From NCBI RefSeq assembly GCF_024323335.1, contig NC_066581.1, positions 296,184,536 to 296,248,535 of the forward strand: a DNA stretch of 64,000 nucleotides, written 5' to 3'. Under the pieces are notes generated by a model. That model made no database searches. It saw nothing but the letters and a program-made list of their open reading frames with translations, and was not told the origin of the DNA. Positions within the stretch are counted from its first letter, which is position 1. The number at the start of each line of letters is the position of its first letter. Source of the stretch: Lathyrus oleraceus (taxonomy: Eukaryota; Streptophyta; Magnoliopsida; Fabales; Fabaceae). Below, piece after piece: positions 10,241 to 22,118 of the stretch. The position numbers were made by a program, and so were the translations under genes.

Positions 10241-12462
10241 GGGATTTGGCAAGTAATTGCATCCTGACAAGACTTTGTTCTACAACTGTTATCTGTCAAA
10301 GTTTCTCGCTCAGTCATCGTCAACTAAAGCTTCAAATACAGTGGATTCAAAGTTGGTGGAGAAACGGTCATTATGTTCAATGTACCCCTTTTTCCATGTA
10401 AATCACCAATTTCAAATTTGTAAAGATCCATGGAGTCTCGCCATTTGCGGACTACCATTCTATTAAATAAATTTGAGCCTTTACCCAATTCTTTGCACTC
10501 TTATTTGTTTCTGTTTAACAAATGTTTGCATGTTTTAACTGATGAATATCATTGTTTTAAACAAATAAAGTTTTTATAAGTTGTTTTAAACAAGATGAAC
10601 ATTCACAATGACTGAAAGGATAAGTGGAACGTCCTCAGTGCTTTCCCGAGGATAGTATGATTTCCAAAGGGTAAGACATTTGTTCATGTTCTGGAATTTT
10701 TATATCCTCTTCATCAGCTTTCAGTTGTCTCCCCGTCGAGCGCAGAAGAATAATACATCATCAGCTTCCCAGAGAGTCTGGTATGAGAAGTTCTCTTTGA
10801 TGGTAGTGGTTTGATCTATCTCATTGGATTGCTTTCTCCTAGCAGAATTTGTGGATGTTCACCCAACGCATTCCCGGGTAGTTTGTTCATGCATACATGT
10901 TGGTTTCCCCCGAGGAGTCTTAGCAATCCATGATTTGTTGTACGGTTGATCTATGGGTGATCCCTTTTGTACCAGTTTTTGCCTTGATCTTTCAAAGACG
11001 TGTATCCCTCTTTATCAGGCACTAGCATTTGTGTTTTATCAATTATACGGTTCTCATCCCTTGTGTGGACTGACCTAAAATCCCTCATAGATTGATAAAA
11101 GCTGATATGCTATTCTACTCACGAGAATTTTGTCTTTCCCCAGCATGAGTAGGAAATCCTAACGGAGTAAGCATGAGTTCCCTGCAGAGCTATCTTTCCA
11201 GATAATTGTCTCATCAGCAGGAAGTTTCCTAGAGCAATTGATGAAAGGGTTTGTTTCCCTTTTCATCCCCAGCATGTCGTTTGTTGACGAAGAATTCATT
11301 TCCGATTTCCTCATCCAGGGCATTTCCTTTGAGAACATTTGCAGCTTGTCCTCAGTAGGGTTGCCTGATCCGAGTTTGATAATTTATGTTCCCTCTGAGT
11401 CTGAAGATTTCTTCTAGCATTGAGAGTCATTATGGAAGATATGTTTGTTTCCTTCCCAGAGGAGCAAATTGCTCTTTCTCCCATTAGCAGAGCTTCCTCT
11501 CCGGCAGTTAGAAGGGAGTGTTTTGATTGATGTGTATCTGGTGAGTGGTTATTCCCCACGAAGTTTCACATTATTCCTTGGTAAGTTCCCCAGTAGAGTT
11601 TCTTCTCTGGAGGATCTTATCGTTACTCAGCAGCCTGTTCTTGTGAAAGTTGACGAAATTGCTCAGGCAGATCTTCTGCATCTTCCTTATGTCAGGGTTT
11701 GTTTGCCCCTGGAGACTCCTATTGTGTAGAATGTTGTTTCTTGCAGTTGGAAACTTTGACTCTCCTCTATCCCCAGCTGTGATCGACGTCTTCCCGTGAT
11801 TATTCTTCTTCTAGAGATAGTCCCTACCAGAGTTGAGTTCTCTGTTTGATTATCTTCTTTTGTTGTTCCTGAATACATCTTCTTTGTATCCTCAGCGAGT
11901 GTAGCATTGGGATAAGGCTTGATATCCCTGATGATTTAGTTTCATCATGCTCGGGTTGTTCCTAAGCTTGGGTTCTCCGGTGGGCTTCCCCGCCTTGTCG
12001 AGACATTTGCCGAGTGTCTGTTCGTGATTTCTTGGACTTGTTTGTGTTAGATATGTCTGTTTGTCAGCATTAATCATACACAAATCATGCATATACATGC
12101 ATAATCATAGTATCCAGATATTCATGTTGCATTCTTTGCCATATATCTTTGCTTGTTATTTCCTGCTATTGGTGAAATGTTCTTCCCCAAGCAGATGTTT
12201 GTGTTCGATCTCTCCATATAGAGCCAACCCCATAGGCATAAAGTGTCTATCTTTCCTTCTTTATTCCCCACTGAGTTATGTCCTCGTGGATGATTATTGT
12301 TTCAGTTTCCTCCCCAGTTGTGTATCGGGATGGAATTACTCCCCTGAGTTATATCCTCATCGGGTTGAGTCTTATTTGATTGTGTCCTTCTAGTTTGTTC
12401 CTAGATCGATATTCCTTTCTTGTTATCCCATGCAGTTCATTGTGGTTCAGTTGTTCAATTGC

Positions 12463-13232
12463 TCAGTAACCAGTAATTGTTCACCCTTTCCCCAGCGGAC
12501 CTTGTAGCCTTCTACCCAGTAACCGGTAGTTGTAAGTCTTATTTCTGTGGTTTTCTACCCATTAACCGGTAGATGTAATCCCCTCTTTATTGGTTATCAT
12601 TACCCAGTAACCGGTATTGATATTCCTTCATTTTGAGTATACCACCCAGTAACCGGTGATATATCTCTCGGATAATTGCTTTTGTCAGGCAATTTATCCC
12701 TTGCGAGTCATCTTTCATTTACCCTTGTTGGGTAATGATTGTTTCTCCTTCTGATTGGTCATCATTTTATACCCAGTAACTGGTATCCTGATGTCCTTTC
12801 TTTTCGGTCGATTTATCCTTTATTAACCCAGTAACCGGTTTTGGATAATCTTCCATGCGAGTATGTTATCTACGTTATGACGGTAATAGATAATATATCT
12901 CATGCGCTCTTCAGTCGAAAGTCTTTTTCTTCCCCAATTGAGTAAGATTCGTATTTCCTTGTGGAATCGAATGCCCATCCTGTAAGTCGAGTTTGCTTTT
13001 TCAGCCCTCCTTTTGGATGATGAGTGTCTTTGACATGTTCCCAATTCACGCCTGGTTGGTCACCTATTATATGCCCAGTAACCGGTATCCCTGGTGTTCC
13101 TTCCTTGTGCTCCCTATTATAACTTTTTGTCCCCTGTGGAGTCAGGTTTTCCCTGAGCGTGTTGTTCTCTCACCCAGTAACCGGTGTTTTGATGACATGC
13201 CTCTCTGTGAGTTTATTACCCAGTAACCGGTA
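12463..13232 (+). repeat. Decayed tandem array of ACCCAGTAACCGGTA
   Basis: Copies or near-copies start at 12463 (degenerate), 12514, 12557, 12602, 12644, 12771, 12826, 13073, 13172 and 13218. The first intact four are 43, 45 and 42 bp apart; later gaps are 127, 55, 247, 99 and 46 bp. This suggests an ancestral unit of about 43 bp that has since diverged. The word contains the palindrome ACCGGT. The spacer sequences are largely unlike each other, so selection or recent seeding of the core alone is possible. Confidence 0.8.
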
Positions 13233-13691
13233 ATATCTCGTTGTTTCTTTCTCAGCTGAGTCCTTTATGGACATCCCCGTCTGAGTCTGGATTTTCATCT
13301 GATGTATTCTTCGTGGATAGTTTTGCTATATTGGCATATTCCCCAATACATGCATTTTTGCGTCATCTCGAGTCTTTCCATCGATTCATTTTCGTGGAAT
13401 CCCTTCGTGTCTCCCAGCAAGTTTTCAAGTCGCGACCTGCTCACGCATTTTTACCTTATTTTCCCCAGAGTCTTTGTCTCCTTAGTGAGTGTGTTACACC
13501 TATTGGATTTTTCAGTTTCTCCTGATTTCTTTTCCTTCGTGGGAATTATTCACCATGAAGACTTTATTTTTGCATACATTTGCATCATGAGGTCTCTTAG
13601 GGACCAAAATTCGTCTCTTTGTTATTATTTAAGCCCATTATATCTCGTCGATACGAAGATTTTAACCTTCATATCTCCGGCTAGAATGACC

Positions 13692-13706
13692 TTAAATAGG
13701 GGCATC
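13692..13706 (+). other. Probable polypurine tract region before 3' LTR
   Basis: TTAAATAGGGGCATC stands immediately before the LTR start TGTAAGACCC at 13707. A short G-rich run at this place is where plus-strand DNA synthesis is primed. The tract is short and assigned mainly by position. Confidence 0.5.
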
Positions 13707-16700
13707 TGTAAGACCCTAATTTTGACCCTAAGATCCCTCATGGCATCATGTTATTGCACAAGTGCATTGCCTCAAGGATCATAGCAGGTTTGGCTCCTTA
13801 ACCCTAGGGTTGGGACTTATGTGAGTGGTTTGAGACCACCAAGCATGCTTGTATTGTATATTATTGTTTTTCTTATTTGATTACTAACCAAAAGCACAAA
13901 AATATGTCACTAACTCTTTTTGTTTTGAAGCTCAAGTGATCATGTGCCCCAATGCTCTTAGGAGGCTCCTAAGCTCAATGAAATTGCTAGGTGAAGATGA
14001 GAAAAAGCATGAAAATGGTCCACAAAGCTCCTAATAATCATATATGTCTCCCAAGTATCTCAATTTTCCAATTTGATCAAGATACCCCAAAGGGCTTGAG
14101 GATTGTTTCCCAAGGAAACCCTAATTCAATTGTGCCTTGACTATGCCTTGCTCATGAAGCAACCTCAATCTATGATCAAATTTAATCAAGGTAAGTTCTT
14201 TAATTAATTATTTTATGCATATATGAGCCTATTTGAGGATCCTTAATCATTTATTCATCAAGATTGGAAGTTTGGCCTTGAAACGTTGACCAGTCAAGTC
14301 ATCTGACTAAACTGAGGTCCACTGAGATATAACTTTTGATGTGTTTTTCAAATGAAGATGCCCCCAAGAGCAAAAATGTTATTAAGAACCATATTAACAA
14401 CTTTCATGTTCATCAAAAATCCATTTGAAACTTGGAAGGTCATCATTCATTTCAAAACATTATAGGTCATTTTGACTGAAACCCTAATTTTGGGTCAACT
14501 TACCAAGGACATAACTTCCTTAATTTTTATGACTTTGAGGTGAGACCAAATGAATTGGAAATATTGATATGTCTAATTAAAATGTTATGTTGGACAAAAT
14601 TTCATAATCATAAAATAAATACATTTGATGATACAAAACATTATGGGTCCCATTGAACCTAATCCATTGAATTTGAAAAAGTACCCATTCAAATGCCCAT
14701 AACTTTGTCATGAAAAATCCAAATGATTAAAAATTTGAGCCTAAATTGATCACCTTGAAAATACCCACAACGTTTATGTTGGAGGTTTTTTCATTTGAAG
14801 CTTGAATCATGCAAACATAGGGGTTTGAATAGGCTTACTTTTGGTGAAAATTTTCAAAGGTGACTTAAACATGTTTTGTACCTAAATTTTCACAGCCAGT
14901 TTTCATTAATTTCCAAATGCCAAATGAATTTTTGTCCAACATGACTTTTGTTCCTTATTTCAAGGGCTTTCCAACCATTACTCACATTACTTTTTTGGAC
15001 TTTCCATTGGTGAGTTTCGAATAGCTCTTTCTTTATGTTCATATTTGCATTTCATGATGAAACTTAATGTGCAAGCTAGTTCCACTTCATGTACACGTCC
15101 AATTCCATTTTAAGTGAACTCAACATGGTTTTTCACCCATCATTGGGCCTCACATACGCCTGTACAGGCCCATGCATATCCATTTCAAATTGCCATGCAC
15201 ACGAGGGAATCATGATGCACAGCCTTCTTCAGCTATAAATAACTGCTCAATCTCATTCATTTGGTAACCTTTTGGAGATCTGAAACGCTGCAGCACTGAA
15301 ATCCTAACCAATACCAAAGGAATTTTCCAGATTTTTCTCACTTTCAAGCTTGAAATTCAACATCATTAGTTGATTTTCAAAACTCAATTCCTTAGCCTAT
15401 CATCTCCACTGCATCCCTAAAGCAAAGAGGAATCAAGATCATGAAGAATTTGTGGCCTTAAGAGCTCCAATTCAGAGGTAGAACTTCAAACTTTTTGGAT
15501 CTAGAACTTGCAGTTCAATGTGATATTCTTGTGTTTGTGTGGTTTTCTGAAGTCCTCACACTTGAGGCAAGCCAATGGTGCTTTCAATTTTCCATTTCGT
15601 GCACTTTCAGTTTGAACATCATGATCTTCCACCTCACATTTCTCTCAATATAGGAAGAGTGAGGAAGATCCATGGACACAGTGGTGATCTACATCACATG
15701 AGCTTCAATTTGATGTTCTTGTTTTTCATTTTTGTTAAAAAAAAATCTCTGCAAGTGGTGGCCGGATTCTGGTAGCTCACCGGAGAAGATGGTGGTTTCC
15801 ACCACCATCACCACGTGTGCATCTTTCTAACCATTGGATTGCTTTGCCACGTTTTAATCCTGATCTTTCATTTTGCTTACTTCATTTAATATGTGTTACT
15901 GCGCGTTTGACTTATGTCCACCATGCGCCCTCACATCTGAGCCTTTGATCCATGCCACGTCAATTAATGAACCTGATCTTGTGGCTGCGTTTTTTTCTAT
16001 TATTTCTATTTTCTTTTAATTTCAGTTAATTCCTTTTATTTTCATAAATTCATAAAAAAATTATTTGAAGTCACAAAAATATGAGACCAACTCCAAAAAA
16101 ATTCTTGAAAAATCTAGTTTCATATTTTGATTTTTAATTATTTTTGTGACTTCATTTGATATTTTTTGTGAATTATTTGGTTTTTAATAGTTGTAATTAA
16201 TTTTTAAATACTTTCTGATATTTGAAAAATCCAAAAATATTTTCCTAACACCTATGGATCATGATAAATCAATGAAAAATAGTCTCATCAATTTCTTTTT
16301 TAATTTGAGATTTATTTGAGATTTTAATTCATATTGTGTTATTTTTAGTGTTTTTTTTAATTGTTTTTAAATACTTTATGATTTTCAAAATTGTTGAGAA
16401 AATTAGTCAAAGCTTGTTTGACCATTTTAGACCTATGAGAATTTAATTGGACTTGTTAAAGTTGATTTGAATTGAATTTGAGGTTTGACCTTATTTGTCT
16501 AGTTTTATTTGCATTTTATTTTAATTCAAAAAAATACCAAAAAATTATTGTTGACTTGTTATTTTCATTTCTTTTCTGTTTGGCATTGATTGATGTTGTT
16601 TTGATTCACATTTTGATCAATTGGACTTAGTATTTGTATTCTTTTCCACTCTCTTTCATCTTCATCCCATTCTTCTTATCATTGGCCAATGAGTTAAGTT

Positions 16701-18558
16701 TCTTATGGTTGGTCTTGACAAATGAGAGGTTTAACCTTCTTTGATCCAAACCAAACTCAACTTGATCCATGATCAAGTGAGTTGTTTTGTGTCCAAGATA
16801 GGTTGCTTCTTGGTCAAGCAAATAACCTAAAGACAATACAAGGCCCTTCCCCTTTTGTTTTGGCATGGCAAGTTTATGGAGCTTGGCTTATTAGCCATGA
16901 TCTCTAACTTGTGTTTATTTGCCTATATTTTTATTGACCGACCTCAGATAGGTGTGACTACTACATTAGTCCACTTACGATTGCTTAACATAGCGCTACA
17001 TTGTCTTATGACAAGCTAACATAACTTCACTAATTACTAACTTTAATTTGAGCATTTAATTTCTTGCCCTTTGCTTTTAATGCCATTTATTTCTTGCTCA
17101 TTTATTCATATTGTTTTTCCGTTTGCTCACTTGAGCACATATTTTATGTTTATGTCATTTTTCTTTTGCTCATTTGAGCCCATTATTGTATATAAATATA
17201 TTGTTGTCTTGTGATTGTTTTTAACCTAATGCAAAAGGAGAAAGGACTTAGAATTAGAACTTACCTATTCTTAAAGGAGTTCAAGAGAAACTAGGCATCA
17301 TGCCTTTAGAATGCTAAATTTGTTGAAGAGCAACTAGGCCTCATGCCTTTAGAATGCTAAAATCCAAAGTTGACTTCAAAAAGACTTCTTATCCAAACTT
17401 ATTCTTTGTCCATTCCCCTTATTGTATTGTGAACTTTTTGATGTTTGTTCTTGTGTGATAGGGATCCCATCTTGAGATTGAAAAGAGGACCATTGTCATG
17501 AGTAGCCAAGTTAAGAGACAAGCCAAATGGAGATCCTAGGAGCTTGAATCCCAAATTGTTTGATTGCATGATTGTGTGCTAACTCCAAAGGAAATGAGCA
17601 TCTTGAATCATCTCTATGATTTCAAGAAAAGGAACTCCAATGGTTTATCTTTTCTCTCTTATCTTTGTATGCTTTAGGACTAACCCTTCTCTTCTTCTCT
17701 CCATTCTAACCCAAAGCCAAAATCATTTTCAAAACTTTGACATTGTTTCAAACTAGAAACTTAGGCCTTATGCCTTTGACTTTTCAAAAACATTTTCATC
17801 AATACTCATTGTGAATAAATCTTAATCCAACTTTGACTTTATTTTGCAAATAAATCTAACTTGTAAATATAACTCACTTCAAGTTGTTTTTGTGGTTCCA
17901 ATGACCACCTTATTAAAACCTTTTCATAAACATTAGTCATAAGTTTGAGTTATCATAGTGGTTGATGTAAACCTCACCTCATCCTTAGTGATTGGATTAT
18001 AAGTCTTCCATGCCTATTATAGGGTTAACCCTTCACTAGTATGTTGAAGCCTTCCACATGGTGGATTGTTGGTTTAGGTTGAGTTTTCTCCCTTTGATAA
18101 CAAAAGACCTTAAGACTTTTGATTAAAATCAATTCACCAATCTTTGAGATTTTTACCCCAAACTACGAGGTTTTGATCCTCCTTTGTGATGGTACGTAGG
18201 CAATGAGTTCATCCATTCAAACAACAAAATTTGTAAATATAACATATTCTCTTCTCATCCCTCCAATCTTTTTGCACAAATATTTTCACAAATACCAACC
18301 TACAACACATATTTGCAAAAAGGGTTCCCTTAGAGTACTAAGGATGTTTTGGGTGCGTAAAACCTTCACATTTCATAACCAATCCCTTGCCTAGATCTCT
18401 GACATTTTCATTAGTTTTTTATTTGAAAAACTTCTTAATTGGCTTTTGTTCGCTTTTTAGCCTTTCCTTTGGACAAATAAAAGTGCAGTGGCGACTCGAA
18501 TTGTATGTTTACTTTTGGTTTGGTCAATAAACCTAAAGGTAACAAAAACCCCGCTACG
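13707..18558 (+). repeat. 3' LTR of Ogre-like element (4.85 kb)
   Basis: It starts TGTAAGACCCTAATTTTGACC and ends ...AACAAAAACCCCGCTACG (expected terminal CA read as CG). It is homologous along its length to the minus-strand solo LTR 55135-59413, whose target duplication fixes the ends. Internal marks: TATA box 15233, a block with TACGTAGGCA at 18193, and a primer-site-like TGGCGACTC at 18489, 69 bp before the end. The right flank 18559 is copia sequence in the middle of an RNase H frame. Short ORFs inside (for example 15575-15775, 16627-16866) show no recognisable protein. Confidence 0.88.
15233..15241 (+). promoter_or_regulatory. TATA box in Ogre 3' LTR
   Basis: CTATAAATA follows CTTCTTCAG about 1.5 kb into the LTR. 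The solo LTR 55135-59413 has TCTATAAATAAC at the matching place (minus strand, 57924-57934). Conservation between copies supports a U3 promoter. Confidence 0.55.
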
Positions 18559-19794
18559 AATAGCACTTAGGTTGTCATAGTATGATGTCATGCCATCTTG
18601 CTGGACATTGTATTCTTCTAACATTTGCTTCATCCAAATCAACTGAGAGCAACTACTTCTTACAATAATATATTCAACCTCATGTATGGATAAGGACACA
18701 CTATTTTGCTTCTTGCTGAACCGAGATATTAGATTATTTCCCAAAAAGAAACACCCTCTAGAAGTGCTTTTTCTATCATCAGCACTACATGCCCAATCGA
18801 TGTCACAATATCCTGTTAGTAAATAGTTTGTACTGTGAGAATACAACATTCCATATTCACGGGTTCCATTAATATACTTCAGAATCCTTTTTACTTGAGT
18901 AATGTGACTCATTTTGGGTTCAGGTTGATATCTAGCACAGACTCCTACAATAAATGTAATGTCAGGTCTGCTAGCTGTGAGATAAAGCATACTACCAATC
19001 ATACTCATGTAGAGGCTTTGATCCATATTTATTCCTTTTTCATTTTTGGTTAGTTTTAAATGAGTTGGCGCATGTGTTCTTTTATAGCTTGCATTTTCCA
19101 TGCCAAACTTTTTCACTATGTTCTTGGCATACTTGCTTTGGGAGATGAAGATAGTGTCATCCATTTGTCTGACTTGGAACCCAAGAAAGTATGTTAGTTC
19201 ACTAACAAGATTCATTTCAAACTCAGATTGCATTTGCTTGACAAAATGTTGTACCATCTGGTCTGACATACCTTCAAACACAATGTCATCAACGTATATT
19301 TGAGTTATCATGAGTTTACCATGTTCTTCTTTTACAAACAGAGTTTTGTTTGTTTCTCCTTTCCTGTATCCATTGTTTACAAGGTACTCAGTGAGCCTTT
19401 CATACCAAGCCCTAGGTGCTTGCTTTAGTCCATATAGAGCTTTCCTCAATTTATAAACATGATCTGGAAAGGTTGGATCCATGAACCCCTTAGCTTGTTC
19501 TACATAGACTTCTTCATTCAAATACCCATTTAAGAAAGCACTTTTTACATCCATTTGAAATAGTTTGAACTTAAGGAGGCAAGCCACCCATAACAGAAGT
19601 TTGATTGACTCAAGGCGAGCAACATGGGAAAATGTCTCATCGAAATCGACCCTTTCAATTTGAGTGTATCCTTGAGTAACAAGTTTGGTTTTGTTTCTGG
19701 TCACATTCCCTTTTTCATCAGATTTATTCTTGTAGATCCACTTAGTTCCAATAACATTCATTACTTTAGGTCTATGTATTGTCCCATACTTCAT
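18559..19794 (-). pseudogene. pol: Copia RT and RNase H, truncated
   Basis: This open frame starts within RT (VIGTKWIYKNKSDEKGNVTR), with LFQMDVKSAFLNGYLNEE, YGLKQAPRAWYERL and the catalytic YVDDI. RNase H follows: GYCDIDWACSADDRKST (two Asp), SLSIHEVEYI (Glu), SYYDNLSAI. At 18559 the frame runs out of copia into the antisense of the Ogre LTR, and the last ~34 codons of the open frame (to 18457) are Ogre LTR, not copia. The uninterrupted frame of over 400 codons suggests this is among the younger copies here, although upstream parts are broken. Confidence 0.88.
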
Positions 19795-20099
19795 TTCTTA
19801 TAAATTTACCTAATTCCTTTTGCATTACATTTATCCATAATTCGTCAGTCAAATCTTCCTTCACATTTTTTGGTTCAAACTTAGAAATAAAACATGCATT
19901 TGAGATCACATCTCTAGATCTAGTGGTGACTCATTCATTAAGGTTTCCAATTATGAGATCTGTTGAATGGTCTTTTTATATTCTGATGGAGAGACCTTTG
20001 TTGGCTTGAGGGTTATTAGGTTCAACATTTCATGATTCACTGTTTGATTCAATCACTTCCTCATTTTCAGTTGGGTTGATCTGCTGAAATGATGTCTCC

Positions 20100-20959
20100 A
20101 CATCAGATTTGAACATTTGTCCCCTTTTCTGAGATATTGTCATCCACTACCACATTGATGGATTCCATCATGGCTTTGGTTCTGGAATTAAAGACTCTAT
20201 AGTCTCTGTTATTTGTAGAGTATCCCAAAAATATACCTTCATCACTCTTGGGATCCATATTTCTTCTTTGTTCATGGTCAGCTAGAATGTAGTATTTGCT
20301 TCCAAAATGTGAAAGTATTTGAATGTGGGCTTCCTTCCTTTCCATAATTCATAGAGAGTGGATGAGGTACCGGTTCTCAGGGTGAATCTATTATGAAGAT
20401 AGCATGCAATATTCATTGGTTCAGGCCAGAAATGATAGGGAAGATGTTTGGCATGAAGCATGACTCTGGCTAACTCTTGGAGATTTTTGTTCTTGCGTTC
20501 CACAACCCCGTTTTGTTGTGGGGTGATAGGAGAGGAGAACTCATGCTTAATGCCTTCAGAGGAGCAAAAATCAACAAATATACTATTTTCAAGTTCTTTC
20601 CTAAGGTCACTTCGAATCCTGATGATTTCACTTTGCTTCTCTCTTTGAATCCTTTGACATAGATCTTTGAACACCTCAAAAACATTAGATTTTTCTTTGA
20701 TGAAGTTCACCCATGTGAACCTTGAAAAATCATCAACAACAACATAGGAATGCATTTTCCCTCCAAGGCTCTCAACCTGCATAGGACCCATTAGGTCCAT
20801 ATGAAGGAGTTCCAAAAATTTCAAACTCGCCTGATGTTGTAACTTTGGATGTGACATTTTGGTTTGCTTTCCAATTTGACACTCACCACATATTTTACCT
20901 TCTTCGATCTTGAGTTTTGGAATGCCTCTGATGGCTTCTTTTGACACAATCTTTTTCAT
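20100..20959 (-). pseudogene. pol: Copia integrase
   Basis: The zinc domain ends with ICGECQIGKQTKMSH. The core shows ELLHMDLMGPM (first Asp), RSDLRKELENS (second Asp; the usual G-G-E has decayed to K-E) and ITPQQNGVVERKNKNLQE (Glu). The end, WKGRKPTFKYFHI, is followed by a frame change near 20300 into FGSKYYILADHEQRRNMDPK, KSDEGIFLGYSTNNRDYRVF (20345-20103). The Asp-Asp-Glu set is present but the frameshift splits the protein. Confidence 0.85.
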
Positions 20960-21021
20960 CCCCTTCAGATGCAGATGTCCAAGTTTTTGGTGCCATAGAT
21001 TAACTTTGTCTTCTTTGAATA

Positions 21022-21837
21022 TCAGGCATGTAAGAGTGTGGTTTGTTTCTTTAGAGGACCATAAGTATCAGTTCTCCTTAACCTAAATCCCTTCATTAAC
21101 ACTTCATTTTTCTCATTTGTGACAAGACACTCTGATTTTGTGAAGTTAACTTTAAGACCTTTATCATATAATTGACTAATACTAATTATATTAGAAGACA
21201 AACCTTTTACCAGCAGGATATTGTCTAGACTTGGAAGTCCAATACATGCTAGTCTTCCAACCCCTTTAATTTCACCTTTAGCCCTATCTCCAAAAGTGAC
21301 ATGGTCGGTTGAGTATGACATGATGTTTTCAAGGAACTTCGTGACACCCGTCATGTGCCTGGAACAACCACTATTAAAATACCAGTCTTCACGAGCTGAA
21401 GCTCTTAGAAAGGTGTGAGCTATAAAACTGGTGCTGACAGTCTCGGGTATCCACCCTTTCTTTTGATTGACCCTGAGTTGTGTTGGGTACCTTGGATAAC
21501 CATACAATCTAAAATAGAAGGGTTTGATATGGCCATATTTCCCATAGTAGTGACATCTCCAGCAAGATGATCTTCCTTTAGTTTGAAGGTTTTGATGATT
21601 GACTTGACGTTGAGACAAAGGTTTTGACATGACGGGTTTATATTCCTTCCCTGGAAGAACAAAGTTGGTCATAGATGATTCTCCTTGGCTATGAAGAGAT
21701 TGATTTTCAAAGTCAACCCCTCTTATATCTCCAGCTTCTTTTCCAATTTGCAAAACTTCATCTAACATGTTGGATCCCTTGTTTAGCATTCTGACAGATT
21801 TTGTCATGTTGTTAAGTTTGGAAGACAACAATATCAC
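21022..21837 (-). pseudogene. pol: Copia protease region
   Basis: It carries WYFNSGCSRHMTG (about residues 148-160 of the open frame), the protease active site where copia elements normally have D-S-G-C-S-R-H-M. Here the catalytic Asp reads as Asn, which should abolish activity. Downstream LVKGLSSNIISISQLYDKG is the usual protease-integrase linker. The upstream CHYYGKYGHIKPFYFRL is a degenerate zinc-knuckle-like stretch. Confidence 0.82.
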
Positions 21838-22118
21838 TTCATTTTGGAGCTCAAAGATGGTGAATTGAAATCCTTCTTTTTTAGCCTGTAGGTGAGATAT
21901 AATTTTCTTCTATTTTTCTCCCAGTAGGCACACTTCTTCACTTCTAATGCAAAGCTCTCTATATGAAGCATCTAACTCCTCAAAGGATAGTTCTTCATCA
22001 CATGAATCTTCATCAAATTCCCATCTTCCAGTTAGAGCAGTAACATGTTTATCAACTTCCTCCTTAGGTTCACTTTCAGAATTGTCCTCATCAGACCAAG
22101 AAACAGATAATCCATTTT

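Larger units (their letters stand above)
10053..13706 (+). other. Long 3'UTR of the Ogre-like element
   Basis: About 3.65 kb lies between pol and the 3' LTR with no sustained protein-like frame. It is T-rich and full of short phrases such as TTCCCCAG and CAGTTGAG-like words. The right half holds the ACCCAGTAACCGGTA array. The segment 13302-13620 has an inverted relative at 1850-2129. Long, hypervariable 3'UTRs that seed tandem repeats are described for this group of elements; that this one behaves so is inference. Confidence 0.75.
2561..18558 (+). mobile_element. Ogre/Tat-like Ty3/gypsy retrotransposon, 5'-truncated
   Basis: The order is: ORF1-like piece, gag, protease, intron, RT, RNase H, second RNase H, integrase, 3.6 kb 3'UTR, 4.85 kb 3' LTR. 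Gag-protease-RT-RNaseH-integrase is the Ty3/gypsy order. The intron between protease and RT, the dual RNase H, the very long LTR and the long 3'UTR mark the Ogre branch of the Tat clade. The 5' LTR, primer site and start of ORF1 are missing. The right end at 18558 interrupts a minus-strand copia RNase H, so this element inserted into that copia. Numerous stops make it non-autonomous. Confidence 0.9.

Noticed and set aside
12463..13232. Array of ACCCAGTAACCGGTA as a CRISPR-like array
   Set aside because: Spacings and cores are imperfect, no cas genes, and the setting is a plant retrotransposon 3'UTR.
15575..15775. Open frames of 60-80 codons in the LTRs (also 16627-16866, 57090-57590, 1710-2129)
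   Set aside because: They lie inside LTR or 3'UTR sequence, carry no family motif, and homologous copies of the same LTR break the frame. 57090-57590 is antisense composition bias around a GGT run.
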